Positions 1 through 10,116 of a stretch of DNA of 64,000 nucleotides are shown here, piece by piece (positions within the stretch are counted from its first letter, which is position 1; each line of letters starts with the position of its first letter). The notes under the pieces are model-generated. The model saw only the letters and a program-made list of their open reading frames with translations. It had not been told where the DNA came from and made no database searches. Source of the DNA: Pseudopithomyces maydicus (lineage: Eukaryota; Ascomycota; Dothideomycetes; Pleosporales; Didymosphaeriaceae); NCBI GenBank assembly GCA_026873275.1, contig JANTUC010000003.1, positions 2,232,001 through 2,296,000 on the forward strand, in the 5' to 3' direction. The translations under genes and the position numbers were made by a program.

Positions 1-947
1 GCTGCACGAGATCCCTACCTGGGTAAGGGCGCGCCCAACAAGTCACAATGGATGATCTACCAGCCAAATGCGCACCCCCTCAAGAGCATCCTTTTGGATC
101 TGTGGATTCCGTGGAAGCTATTCGCGTTCCCGATCGTGGAATTTGCGAGCTTCGTCGTGAGCTGGAGCTGCAGTTCGTTCCTGACGTTGAACCTGACGCA
201 AAGTCAAGCTTTTGCAGCACCGCCGTACAACTTCAAACCCCTCTCTATCGGTACGTCGGCTATGTACTGCCATCTTTCTTCAAATTTCTTCAACCTTGCT
301 GCACATCAGTTTGTGTTGTACTAACTCGCTCAAAAGGATTCATGAACTTTGCGATCTTGGTCGGCGCGATGATCGGCCTGGCCACTGCTGGCCCGCTGAG
401 TGACTGGATATCCGCGCGATCCACCAGAAAGAACAACGGTATCCGCGAGCCTGAAATGCGCCTTCCAGCCATGATTCCCTATGTGATTATTATGTATATC
501 GGCAACATAGTTGTATCGGTTGGCTATGACAACCATTGGCCGTGGGAAGCTATCGTCATCATAGGTTTCACATGCGCAGGTATTCAGGTACGTCTTGTAA
601 ACTTTTATTTACGATTGCGTGTGCTTCCGTATCGCGCAAGGCGTTGAGAGTGCCTGCTAATTTGAGTACAGGTTGCGGCACTTCCAGCTATTGTTTCCAC
701 ATATGCTGTCGATAGCTACAAGCCTGTGGCTGGATCTCTCTTCGTCAGTATCACCGTCAACAAGAACGTATGGGGCTACGGTTTTGGTAAATTCATCACA
801 CCATGGTCGTTGGAGGCAGGCTTTGTGCCGCCGATCATGACAAATGGGAGTTTGATATTGCTATGGTGTTTATTTGGCGGCTTGTTCTGGTGGAAGGGAA
901 AGACGTTTAGAAGATGGTCAAAGGACAGCAAAGTGCACCAGATGTAA
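1..947 (+). CDS. MFS transporter, C-terminal part (5' end outside window)
   Basis: Three exons, 1-250, 337-587 and 672-947, join in frame (introns 251-336 and 588-671, both GT..AG) and read open from the first base, so the start lies upstream of the window. The visible 258 residues hold hydrophobic membrane segments and the motif GPLSDW, a form of the MFS loop signature, followed by a basic stretch and a cytosolic tail ending KDSKVHQM. The order of segments fits the second half of a 12-helix major facilitator of the drug/polyamine type (HOL1-like DHA1). Substrate cannot be told. It would act in the plasma membrane. Family call is firm; subfamily is inference. Confidence 0.85.
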
Positions 948-1284
948 CACTGTGGGAATGATCAGTCGTGATGGTTAAGAGTACGAGTACGTTGATTTTG
1001 GACAGGGGAAGCAGATCAAGAGAGAAGAAGATAGACCGCCAGATGAAGATGAGATTTGGATGTTGAGAGTTTTAGAAGAAGACTATATTCTATACACACT
1101 GTATTATTACATCCGGAATGTGGATACATCCACTAGAATGCAAACTCCATATCCACCTTCTATATAGACTAATTTCTTGACCTTGACCCGGACCACCATC
1201 TATGCTAACCATCTACCTCCTCCAAACACAGGAAATATTGGCCAAATACCCCTTGATTTCACCAAGTCCGGATCCCTCGCTTCT
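948..1284. other. Convergent 3' intergenic region
   Basis: Lies between two gene ends that face each other. It holds the transporter's 3' UTR and nothing else that I recognise. Confidence 0.5.
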
Positions 1285-2308
1285 TCATCCCGTACCCGTA
1301 AATGAAAGAACCGCCTGCTCAATTCCCACCCACTGCCCCTCCTCATACACCTTCAACCACGCATTTTGAGCTGAAACCCACCAGAAAAGGCTCAACACCT
1401 TCGCAGTACGCTGTAGCAAGGCCTCGGGTGCAATCCTCCGGATTGTGCCCTCGTCCTCGGTCAGATAGCTATCCAGCACGCACGGGCGGTGTCGAAGCTG
1501 GCCCGGACAAGGACGCTTCTCGGCGGGCGTGTTCAAGGGCTGATCGAGCCACTCGACGAAGTTAGCACCGCTGGGAGTCGGGCCGTTGCGGAGCACAGAG
1601 CGGATTGGGCGAATAGGATGCTCTTCGAGACGCTCGGTGGCTGGGGGGTTGTAGGTGGGGTCGTGAGAGTTCCAGTAGTCATACCTAATGGTACATTAAT
1701 ATTGTGAAATGAATTCAAGTTGTGTCAGGACGCACTTACCGGAATCGCACGTTGGGTGGGAGGAGGGGCTTCGCCATGAAGAGTTCGTGGAGGAGACGGC
1801 GGTTGTCGATGATGGCGTTAGGGAGGACGACGCGTATCATGAAGACGTAGCTAAAAGTGGGGGTGGGTCAAAAGATTGTTTCCCAGTATCGACGAGATGA
1901 CTATTTGGCGGATACTAACAAGTCTTGAAGATTACCGATCCCATCCAGACACCTGCTCGACTTGAAGTGGTTCATCAAAGCTACCCAATCCGGTTCGGAG
2001 GCCGAGGTCTGGGGGCTGCTGATGTGCGCGATGAGGATTGAGGGCACATCACGCATGGGAGCCTATGTATTTCTTAGCGAGTTCTCTTAAGCGTTTTCAC
2101 TGCCCATGTTACTTGCCTGGGCGAATGGAACACTGTGAAAAGCAGAGAAGGCCGACTCTGGGAATGGAATATCGCGGATGAGATCGTCCGGATTGGGCCT
2201 TCCAGGCTCAGGAGGATACACCGTGCGGGTTGGGTGGAAGAAAGACGATTGAAAGGTGGGTGTAGTAGGGCTCTGGGCGCCCTCACCACTTGGAGAAAGG
2301 CCGGACAT
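1285..2308 (-). CDS. Unknown 281-aa protein, 4 exons, GC-AG first intron
   Basis: I do not recognise the family. Four exons (2308-2117, 2062-1920, 1850-1740, 1684-1285) join into 281 codons with no frame conflict. Intron 1 (2116-2063) must use a GC donor, CAG|GCAAGT, because the GT four bases further leads to a stop. The N-terminal 55 residues are Pro/Ser rich, with FHPTRTVYPPEPGRPNPDD. The middle contains DFYVFMIRVVLPNAIID and the C-terminal half has several tryptophans (YDYWNSHDP, LFWWVSAQNAWLKV). There is no signal peptide or membrane segment. The start ATG at 2308 is the first in frame after an upstream stop. It may be lineage specific. Confidence 0.6.
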
Positions 2309-3005
2309 GACTTGTAGGTGTTGTTTGGCTCTATTTTCAAGGCGGTGGAAAAGAAGATGTTTGGTCGTACAAGTTGATATACACTCTAGTCTTCTATGTT
2401 ACACAAGCAAGAGAAGCCAAATAGGAATATGAAGGAGTAGAATCCAAGACTTCCGAAGGATTTTAACAGTGGATAGGTTGATTATTTAGGCAACAACACA
2501 TCACAACCGATCTATTGTGCTAGTATTCACATGTCAACAACACGCGATGTAAAATTGCGGGCCCGCTCCTACCATTATAGGTCTAGGCTGAAGCTCTAGG
2601 GCCTACAAGGAGAAGCTGGCGACTCAGGTCACTGACAAGTTGAGAGGTACTTCAAACGCAAATTTTCGCGTAAACCATGGAGCGGAATGGCAAATCTTGT
2701 TCTACATACAAGTTGAATCATACGGACTTCAACAGCCCAAGCTAACCAGCCCATAAGCCTGCTGAATCATGCTCACCGAATGATGTTCTCCTGACCTCGG
2801 TCTCTTTCAACGTATAATAACAGGGAATGAAAAGCTGAAAAGCCAACCCGAAACCTTTGAATGTGTGAAATCGATCCTGGGGAATAATATGCAGCCAGTG
2901 TGAGTGGAATAAGCGCCGAATTACGCCTCGAATATTCGCCTCTGTCCTAGAGAAGATGGATGTAAACAAGAATTATGAAGCATGAATGTCGCAAAAAGTC
3001 GGGAC
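2309..3005. other. Intergenic, nothing recognised
   Basis: Contains the promoter of the 281-aa gene and the 3' flank of the E2 gene. Short open frames here have no codon or motif support. Confidence 0.4.
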
Positions 3006-4048
3006 TTAGATATCATCCATATTACCAGGTGCTTCGTCATCTTCGCCAGACTCGTAACTGCCAACGGAGCTCATCTCGTCATCGTCATCATTGTCTTTGT
3101 CGGAATCTTCTGATGTATCTTTGGAGGCGTATCTTTGGACATATTCTATTGCACAGTCAAATAGCGACCTCGTAATCAAAACACATGCCATGTACCTTTG
3201 ACCTTGGCATCGTAGCTTTTGGCTCTCGCATCAGCAAGGCGGCTGCTTCCCCGTTGAGGGGATCGGTGGGATTGGGGTATCGGAGCAGTTGAGGCAGGAA
3301 AACCTCAAATATGTTGATCATATCGTACATGGGTGACCAGGTCTGGTTGATAACGTCCAGACAGACAGACCCTGACCTGTGATGATGTCAATTTTACTCG
3401 GAATTAAGGTGGAATAAACGAGATGGGACCGACGCACAGCTCGTCGATGTTGGGATGGAATATCCGGTTTACGAAACCAATGCTGGGGCTCTTATAGGGG
3501 TACTGGTCGGGCAGCTCGACGTGGATCTTCCACAGACCACCGGCAAAAGGTGCTGGGTTTGTCAGCTCCTTTGCGAGTCCGAGATGGGGAGATTTCGGCG
3601 TACTCTCTTCTGGGCCTTTGAACCTAACATAGAACTCTTGCCTATGGCGGATCAGCAACGGTGCGAGGAATCGGCGACGGGACGGGTGGTGGTGGCGGCG
3701 GCGGTACGCACACTGAGGGCTCTGTTAGTCACAGAAGCGGCTGGAGGGAGCGAGTGAGAATTACTATTGTCGTTGACAAGCGTGACCTCGTAGTCGCTCA
3801 TCAACCTGGGGCGCATCAGTCACTGGCGGATGGCGAGACAGCGGAATGGCGGATCACGTACATCCTAGCCACACAGATTAGCAAGTGCATCCACGGTAGG
3901 TTGGTACGAGACAAGACAGGGGCGGCTCACTTCATGACCTGAAGACCAAAGAAAAACCAAGCGTCAGCAATCAACGACTCGTGGACCAAAGCAGGTGGTG
4001 TCCAGGGTCACCTACATCCGTCTCAATGCGCCGCTTGGGACTAGACAT
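3006..4048 (-). CDS. ubc8: Ubiquitin-conjugating enzyme E2, UBC8/UBE2H type, with microexons and frame breaks
   Basis: Matches UBC8/UBE2H along its length: start MSSPKRRIETDVMK, then LMSDYEVTLVNDN, the E2 core ELPDQYPYKSPSIGF, HPN before the active site, catalytic Cys in SVCLD, and an acidic tail ending DDEAPGNMDDI. In yeast Ubc8 ubiquitinates gluconeogenic FBPase. Exons I propose: 4048-4016, 3938-3931 (8 nt), 3805-3765, 3712 (1 nt), 3641-3604, 3552-3438, 3378-3196, 3145-3006. Two breaks remain: an extra CT just after the active-site codon (about 3359-3366) and one missing A in the run at 3217-3220, where family members read KSYDAKVKEY. With both corrected the total is exactly 186 codons. Either assembly errors or early decay; the rest is strongly conserved, so I favour errors. 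Confidence 0.85.
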
Positions 4049-5282
4049 GGCGGGCGGTTGGCTGGGTGTCTTCGCGGGAGTTGTCGTGGGAAGCGGTGCT
4101 CTGCGGGCGCTAGCAGGACGGGGCAGTCGTGGTGCAGGTGGGCGGTGGTGGTGGTGGTGGTGCCCGTGGAGGAGGAGGAGGAGGAGCAGGTACGTGGGCG
4201 GCGGCGGGGCAATCGATAGCGAAGAGGGGCGGGGTGTTGGCTGGATGTCGGGCGGGGTTACTGTGACGAGGCTGGTTGCGGTTGAGGCAAGCGTCGCAGG
4301 ACAGGCCGGGGCTGTGTGTGAAGAGGCGTCAAGGGCGTGATTGCTGGCGGCGTGCGGACGGGCAGACAAAGATGATGCAGTCGGTGCAAGAGAGCCCATG
4401 ACTGGCCAGGCACGACGCTGTCAAGCGGCCCCGGGTAGTCACGGTCGCGGGCCCGGCAATCGCCGAGACTGTGGCCATTCGGCGCCACGGCCATGTCATG
4501 CGTCTCATCGCACAGCGCCTGGGACGATGCGTGAGAGCGACCGCAAAGACGTCATCTGGGGGACTTTGTTCTTCGGGGAGAGCTGATTGCCCCATCGGGA
4601 CGCCCTTGCACGTGCATCCCCAGGCCCTGGACGACCCGTTCCTGACCACTTCCACAGGTGCCCCCATTCTGCCTCCGCCCACAAGCACCATGCCCTCCTT
4701 GCCGGCTGCACGCCCGTCTGCCCGTCCGCCCGTCCATCGCCGTGGGACGAGGCCGGGAACATGACTGCCTTTGTCTGTCCGGGTCTTTCAGCACGCCGGC
4801 CTTGGTCGTTCGCCGTAGCCCAACAGCCAATCAACGCCCCGCCGGTCCCGTAGACAGCCATGCTGCACTCGTGAGTCTTCTCCGCTTGCTCTGGCTACGA
4901 GGCCGTATACGTATGTACGTCCTCCATGCCCGGCTACCCACTGCCCTGAGCAACGTGCCTGGACTCCTCCGCTCGACACTCCGACTCGCAGCCTGGGCGG
5001 GCCACAGCCGAGCGAGAGGGCACCCCTGCTGGCCGACCGCGCTACGGGGGCCGAGGTAGGGCTTCGCTTCGCTTGGTACATCCGCTCCACCAGAAAGCTC
5101 GAGTATACTGATGTCTACCGCGCAAAAACCATCACAGCTTCGATAAAAGCGCGCCCTCGGCCCAAGCCATGCCTCTCCTTCCCAATCTCCTTCTCCTCAT
5201 CCGGACCCACCCCAAATTCCCCGGCTCGGAAAATTTAAATCCAAACACCACCAAAGCGCACTGTCGCGTGCTGCCTTGAACC
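4049..5282. other. Divergent promoter region ubc8 / panB
   Basis: GC-rich 1.2 kb between divergent genes. It carries a GGT run (4144-4161) followed by a GGA run (4168-4187). Long open frames on both strands are by-products of high GC and low complexity. No gene is supported. Confidence 0.5.
4144..4187. repeat. (GGT)n/(GGA)n microsatellite
   Basis: About six GGT units directly followed, after a short spacer, by about six GGA units. It lies just upstream of the E2 start on the opposite strand. Confidence 0.85.
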
Positions 5283-6437
5283 ATGCACACCATGAGGTCG
5301 GCTTTGAGAATAGCGGCTCGACCGCTGACCTCGCCGTCGTCGTCGTCGTCGTCGTCGTCAACGCCCGCCCTGTCGCCCGCCCTGCTGCCTGCCCTCCAGG
5401 TCCGTTGGAGTTCGCATTCTCCCCTGGGCGCCCCGCCTGCCACTGCCCGAAAGCCTGTCACCATCAACACCCTTCAGGCTCTCTATCGGAAGAACGAACC
5501 CATAACCATGATCACCGCCCATGACTTTCCGAGTGCCCATGTGGCTGACCATGCTGGCATGGACATGGTGTTGGTCGGAGACAGCTTGGCCATGGTCGCA
5601 CTGGGCATGGAGGACACCAGCGAGGTCGTCATGGAGGAGATGCTGTTGCACTGTCGCTCTGTGGCTCGCGCGACCAAGAGCGCTTGGACCGTAACTCACC
5701 ACCATCTTCCATCTTGTCCGTTCATACGCTCACATGCTGCATAGATTGGTGACTTGCCCATGGGGACGTACGAGATCAGCCCTGAACAAGCTCTCGCTTC
5801 CGCCATCCGTATGATCAAAGAAGGACGCGTCAAGTCTGTCAAGTTGGAAGGTGGAAAGGAGATGGCGCCTACCATCTCCAAGATCACCTCCGCCGGTATA
5901 CCTGTCCTCGCCCATGTCGGGCTCACCCCTCAAAGACAAAATGCCCTTGGTGGCTTCCGCGTCCAGGGAAAGAGCACAGCATCAGCACTAAGTCTCCTGG
6001 AAGACGCTAGAGCTGTACAAGAAGCTGGCGCTTTTGCCGTCGTTCTCGAAGCTGTTCCCCAAGAAGTTGCATCCTTGGTGACGAAGAAGCTCAGCATCCC
6101 CACCATTGGCATCGGAGCAGGCAATGGTTGCTCCGGCCAAGTGCTTGTTCAAGTAGACATGATGGGCAACTTTCCACCAGGACGTTTCCTACCCAAGTTT
6201 GTCAAGCAGTACGGCAATGTGTGGGCAGAGGCTCTACGCGCTATGCAAGAGTACAAGGCCGATGTCAAGAGCAGAGCTTATCCCGCTCCTGAGCATACCT
6301 ACCCCATGTCTCAGGATGTCTTCTCTGAGATACAAAACTTGATTGAGGGCAGGCCCTCCGCGTCCCAGGCTGAACCGCGAGACGGAAAGCCTGAAGTTCC
6401 TGACGTGTTTGACAAATTACCCCACGTGCCGTCGTAG
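5283..6437 (+). CDS. panB: Ketopantoate hydroxymethyltransferase, mitochondrial
   Basis: Transfers hydroxymethyl from methylene-THF to 2-oxoisovalerate, the first committed step of pantoate and CoA synthesis. Two exons, 5283-5690 and 5745-6437 (intron 5691-5744), give 366 aa. The core shows ITAHDFPSA and MVLVGDSLAMVALG (metal and substrate loop), DLPMGTYE, VKLEGGKE, AHVGLTPQ, and IGIGAGNGCSGQVLV, all PanB hallmarks. The first ~45 residues are basic and Ser rich (a TCG run, 5336-5359), fitting a mitochondrial presequence. A second ATG at 5292 (MRSALRIAARP) could be the true start; both leave a targeting peptide. Confidence 0.95.
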
Positions 6438-6789
6438 GCTAATATTGGTGTGGGAATTGGCATTTGGAGTTGGTTGTTGAGCGTTTCTGGATACCCGCAA
6501 CTATCAGTGGTGACAGCTCACTTACATGCTGTGTATTACATTGATTGGGAGCTGCCTATGTGGCCATTTCTAGATGATGAGGGCCATCTATAGAAGTAGT
6601 AATTTCACTATGTAGCTTCACCTTGGATGATTCTTCACATGTATCGTAATTTGCAGTGCAAGGTATACAATCATGTGCATGCGAGGGACCCGTGGACGAT
6701 GCGTCCCTTGCTAACCTCCTGCACAAGGACTGCTTCCCACCCAGTCTCGCACTCAAGCTCAAGCTTCTTCGAATCTCCACCCCCCATGC
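6438..6789. other. Convergent intergenic region panB / atg12
   Basis: 3' flanks of two converging genes; nothing further recognised. Confidence 0.4.
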
Positions 6790-7426
6790 TCACCCAAACG
6801 CAGGGTTCATAGCATACTGCACATACAGCTCCTCTTTGGGGCCCTGCTTAAAACACTAATCACAGTTAGCACCATCCTCGTACCGGTACAATTCCCTGCC
6901 CTTTTCCGAGCTACAACCAAAAATAAGACTCACCCTCCACAAATTCTCCACCGTCTCGTCCAGCGCCGGCGAAAAAACACTCCCAATGTAACAGAACAAG
7001 GTTTCGTGCGGCTGCAACTTGAGCTTCTTGCGCAAGGATGTGACGAGCATCTCGAAGCGATGCGTAGCCGTTAGCATGAAGACGGAACCCTGCGCGAGGG
7101 GCCGCGCTCCAGCAACGGGTTGCACATGGACCCGGACTGCGAAAATGTTAGTTATGACAAATGCATGGGGAAATTCGCTCGTTCATCATGTTTAGGTTGT
7201 TTTGGACCTTGGGCAGTCATGTTGAATGTGCAAGTTCGTCAAGGCGGGGAGGGGAATACTTTCCCTTGTCGATGCCGAGCTTTCCTGCTGTCGCCAACGC
7301 CTGCTTTGTGTTCATGGGTAGGGTTGTCAGCATGGTGGAGGCCTCCATCGTGAGTGGTGCTTCAGGTTGAACATCATCTGACAATGCTGGCGAATTTGGC
7401 ACCGGTGACGATGGTGGTTGAGCCAT
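6790..7426 (-). CDS. atg12: Autophagy ubiquitin-like protein ATG12
   Basis: Ubiquitin-fold modifier conjugated through its C-terminal Gly to ATG5; the conjugate promotes ATG8 lipidation. Exon 3 (6855-6790) ends CFKQGPKEEL..YAMNPAFG with the terminal Gly that is conjugated. Exon 2 (7136-6934) holds the core, FMLTATHRFEMLVTSL, LFCYIGSVFSPALDE and LWR. Exon 1 (7426-7260) gives a Pro/Ser leader and LTTLPMNTKQALATAG. The exon 2/3 junction is clean (intron 6933-6856). The exon 1/2 junction is not: the only donor leaves two bases, the only good acceptor (TTTTCGCAG at 7137) leaves two more, so the frame is off by one. An overcalled A in GGGAAAG at 7260-7262 would cure it. Identity is sure; the exact exon 1 end is not. 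Confidence 0.85.
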
Positions 7427-8178
7427 ATTTATTGAGCCGTTTGCGAAGGCGGAATCTCACGGCCTTGAACGCACAGCGAATGATTTATAGAAGTCTGACG
7501 AGGTGGGGCCGACTAATTCAACGTGAAGGTTGCGAAAGGTGTGTAGTGCGAGAAGTTGGAATTCCTGAGAGAGGTAAGAGATGTCACGATCTGTAGCTCA
7601 GTTGCCTGGCCAATCACATCGCCGCTGTCCAGTACACTGCAACGTCCATAACATCAACCTAACGGTCAGAGATGATGAATTGATACTGTCCACTCTCGTA
7701 TGGATATGCATCTATATCTAAAACGATAGCGATAAAGAACTAGCTTTCAGCACACATGGCACCGCTCTGGGATATCCCCAATTCATACAACGCCTAACGC
7801 TCGACAGACCACCACTACGGTGCACAACGACCACCGGACGGGGACAAATACAAAGGGAAGTGGGATGATGCAGTAGGTATATACAACGATCCATGCATCG
7901 TAGCCAGCCACCACTGGGTACACCGGTTCATGTTGCTGTAGTGATAACCAGCAAGCTATGCCCCGGTATCAGAAGAAAATTGCGCCTCAAGAAATGCTGC
8001 AGGTCGCCAGAATGCTGCTGGGTAACGGGTATTTCGCAAAATGAAATCAATCCTTGCGCCGTGAGGGCACGAGAAGAGAAAAGAGGGTCGAAGGAAACTG
8101 GGTCGTGCGTATTTTGCCGTATCAGGCATTAGGTGCCGTAGGATATTCTGTCTTCGTGTGCGATCATCGTCTTAAAAA
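7427..8178. other. atg12 promoter and dbf4 3' flank
   Basis: No gene seen. Short open frames on the + strand show no motif. Confidence 0.4.
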
Positions 8179-10116
8179 TCATTCACGGGTGAGCTGGGCA
8201 AGAAGCTGATCAAGCTCTACCCAGTTATCGGCCGTTACTGCAAACTTGCGGTGCTTACGTGAAACAACATGCTGCGGACAATGTTAGCTGCAAGACTCAG
8301 CCACATCTACTGATGAGCACTAACCTCGTCAAAGTCGTTGAACTTTTCTCTGCAGTTCTCACAGTAGCCTGGTTTGAGTTCTTTTTCAACGGGCTTCTTG
8401 CGGCGCGCCGCCGCCTTCCTGACCTTCCTTTCTTCGTCTGTATCCTCGTGAACGTGGCGGAGGGTTTCCTGGGCTTTGCGCTTGGCGGCACGCATGGGTT
8501 GGGAGTGCTCCTGGTTTAACGCTGCCCTCATAGATGCGTCGTTCATGGTCGACGAGTGACCGCTATTTGCGGATGGTGCACTGTTCTTCTCGAGAACCTT
8601 TCGTTTCAATTGGTTAACCTCTTTGCTATTGCCGGCGCGGGCACCGGCGCAGCAGCAGTGGACGAGATCATCTGAGATTTGATAGCAGACGTGATATTGG
8701 ATTGGTGAAGACCAGAGGCCACTGGCTCGCCACCAATGAACCGTGGCATGGCTCGTAGATTAGCTTGAGCACTGCCAAACAAGGGTGGAATGCCGTCTCG
8801 GGTGGTTTGGAGAGCCTTCGGAGCTCCATTCGACCTGGATTCATCGTCTTTTATAGATACGGTGGAGGTGGTGCTGCGGCGAGCAAGATTGGCATTATCT
8901 CCCAGGGCACGCTTCTCGTCCATTGCAGCAGTTACCGCTCTCGTGCGTGGAGCAGCGGTTGCAATCCTCCGGGCATGGCGTGCATCCTGCTCTTCCAGTT
9001 GCTGTCTGCGAACAGCTTCACGGTCTTCAATGAAGGGACACTTGTAGTTTCCGGAAACACGGAACTGCGGCCATTTCCCATCCTCTTTCTTTGCTACTTT
9101 GGGGTATTCACGGACCATGACGGGCCGCGTCTGTTCATCGATGTCGTGTATGTAAATGTAGAAGCCCCGCAGGGGTATCATGTCCTGTGCTGCCACAGTG
9201 TAGTCACGGTCCGTCGGTCGGCTTAGCTTCTCTTGTTCCAACAGCTTCTGTAGGTCACGACGTGCAGCGGGCTGCAGCGTACCCCCCGTTCCGTCCAACA
9301 TACTGCGTCACATCCTCGCCTGTAGCAGTGTTGAACATGGTATCGAGCATACGCTGAAGCTTGTCCACCGTCCATATCTTCATTCCCAAATCTTTCGCCT
9401 TGTGCAGTATATCCCCACTGCCAGTCTTCTGGACGTCGAGAGCATTGTCGAAAACAGATCGCTTTGATTCGAGCTGAGCAGGGTTGACGGTGCCCTTAGC
9501 AGCCACCAACGAACTGGAGGAATCGAATTCTGGGCCGAGGGCACGGCCGGTGACGACATGGGTGACTTCACGGGAGAAAAACTTGGCTTCACGCTGGCGT
9601 GGAGTTAGCAATAGGTTATGTGAAGAGACACGATAGGTTTACCGATCCCAGGAGTTGTGCCTGTCTGGCTATCTTTGACTTGAGGTCGTCGGGGACACTC
9701 TCATACCAGAAGACGAACTGTGGAAACAGCTTCCGGTAGTGCCGCTGCCAGTTGCGGATGGTTTCGAGGTTACTGGCGTTCACCTCGGAGCCTCGGCCGT
9801 TAGCTCGAGCTGTCTTGGGTGCAGTCTTGTGCTCGCGTGCAGCTTCCAACTTTTTCGTCAGGGCGGTCGGTGGGGCAGCACTCCGGCGGACGAGGCCGGA
9901 GCGACGTGCATCGGTGTCGTCGGTCTCGACAACGAGCTTCTTCGCCGGCGGCTGTCCATAGGTGAGGTCGCGTTGCTCGCTGGCGTGGGAGCGTGAACGC
10001 TTCCCGCCAATCTGAGGCGCGCGCATGGGCGAGTTGGTGGCATTCTGGAGGTTGGCGAGGGGAAGGCGGCGGCTGGCCATGACGTGAGGCGAGGGAGGCA
10101 CAGCTACTGCTGCCAT
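8179..10116 (-). CDS. dbf4: DBF4/Dfp1-type regulatory subunit of Cdc7 kinase
   Basis: Activates the Cdc7 (DDK) kinase that fires replication origins; the Aspergillus relative is nimO. Exons 10116-9643, 9593-8325 and 8271-8179 give about 611 aa. N-terminal half: a BRCT-like motif N with FFSREVTHVVTGRALG and LGMKIWTVDKLQRML. Middle motif M: YYIYIHD-like (FYIYIHDID) followed by PVMVREYPK and WPQFR. C-terminal DBF zinc finger: PGYCENCREKFNDFDEHV, with paired Cys then His in SRKHRKFA. The frame breaks twice in exon 2: one extra base in the C run 9282-9287 (RNGG|TLQPAARRDL), and one missing base at 8632-8633 before NSKEVNQLKRKVLEKN. Both sit in homopolymers and cancel in total length. M at 10081 is an alternative start. 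Confidence 0.87.

Noticed and set aside
4100..5059. Several frames between ubc8 and panB
   Set aside because: High-GC low-complexity frames on both strands at once.
7590..7612. GTAGCTCAG-like word resembling a tRNA D-arm
   Set aside because: No acceptor stem, anticodon arm or T-loop can be paired around it.
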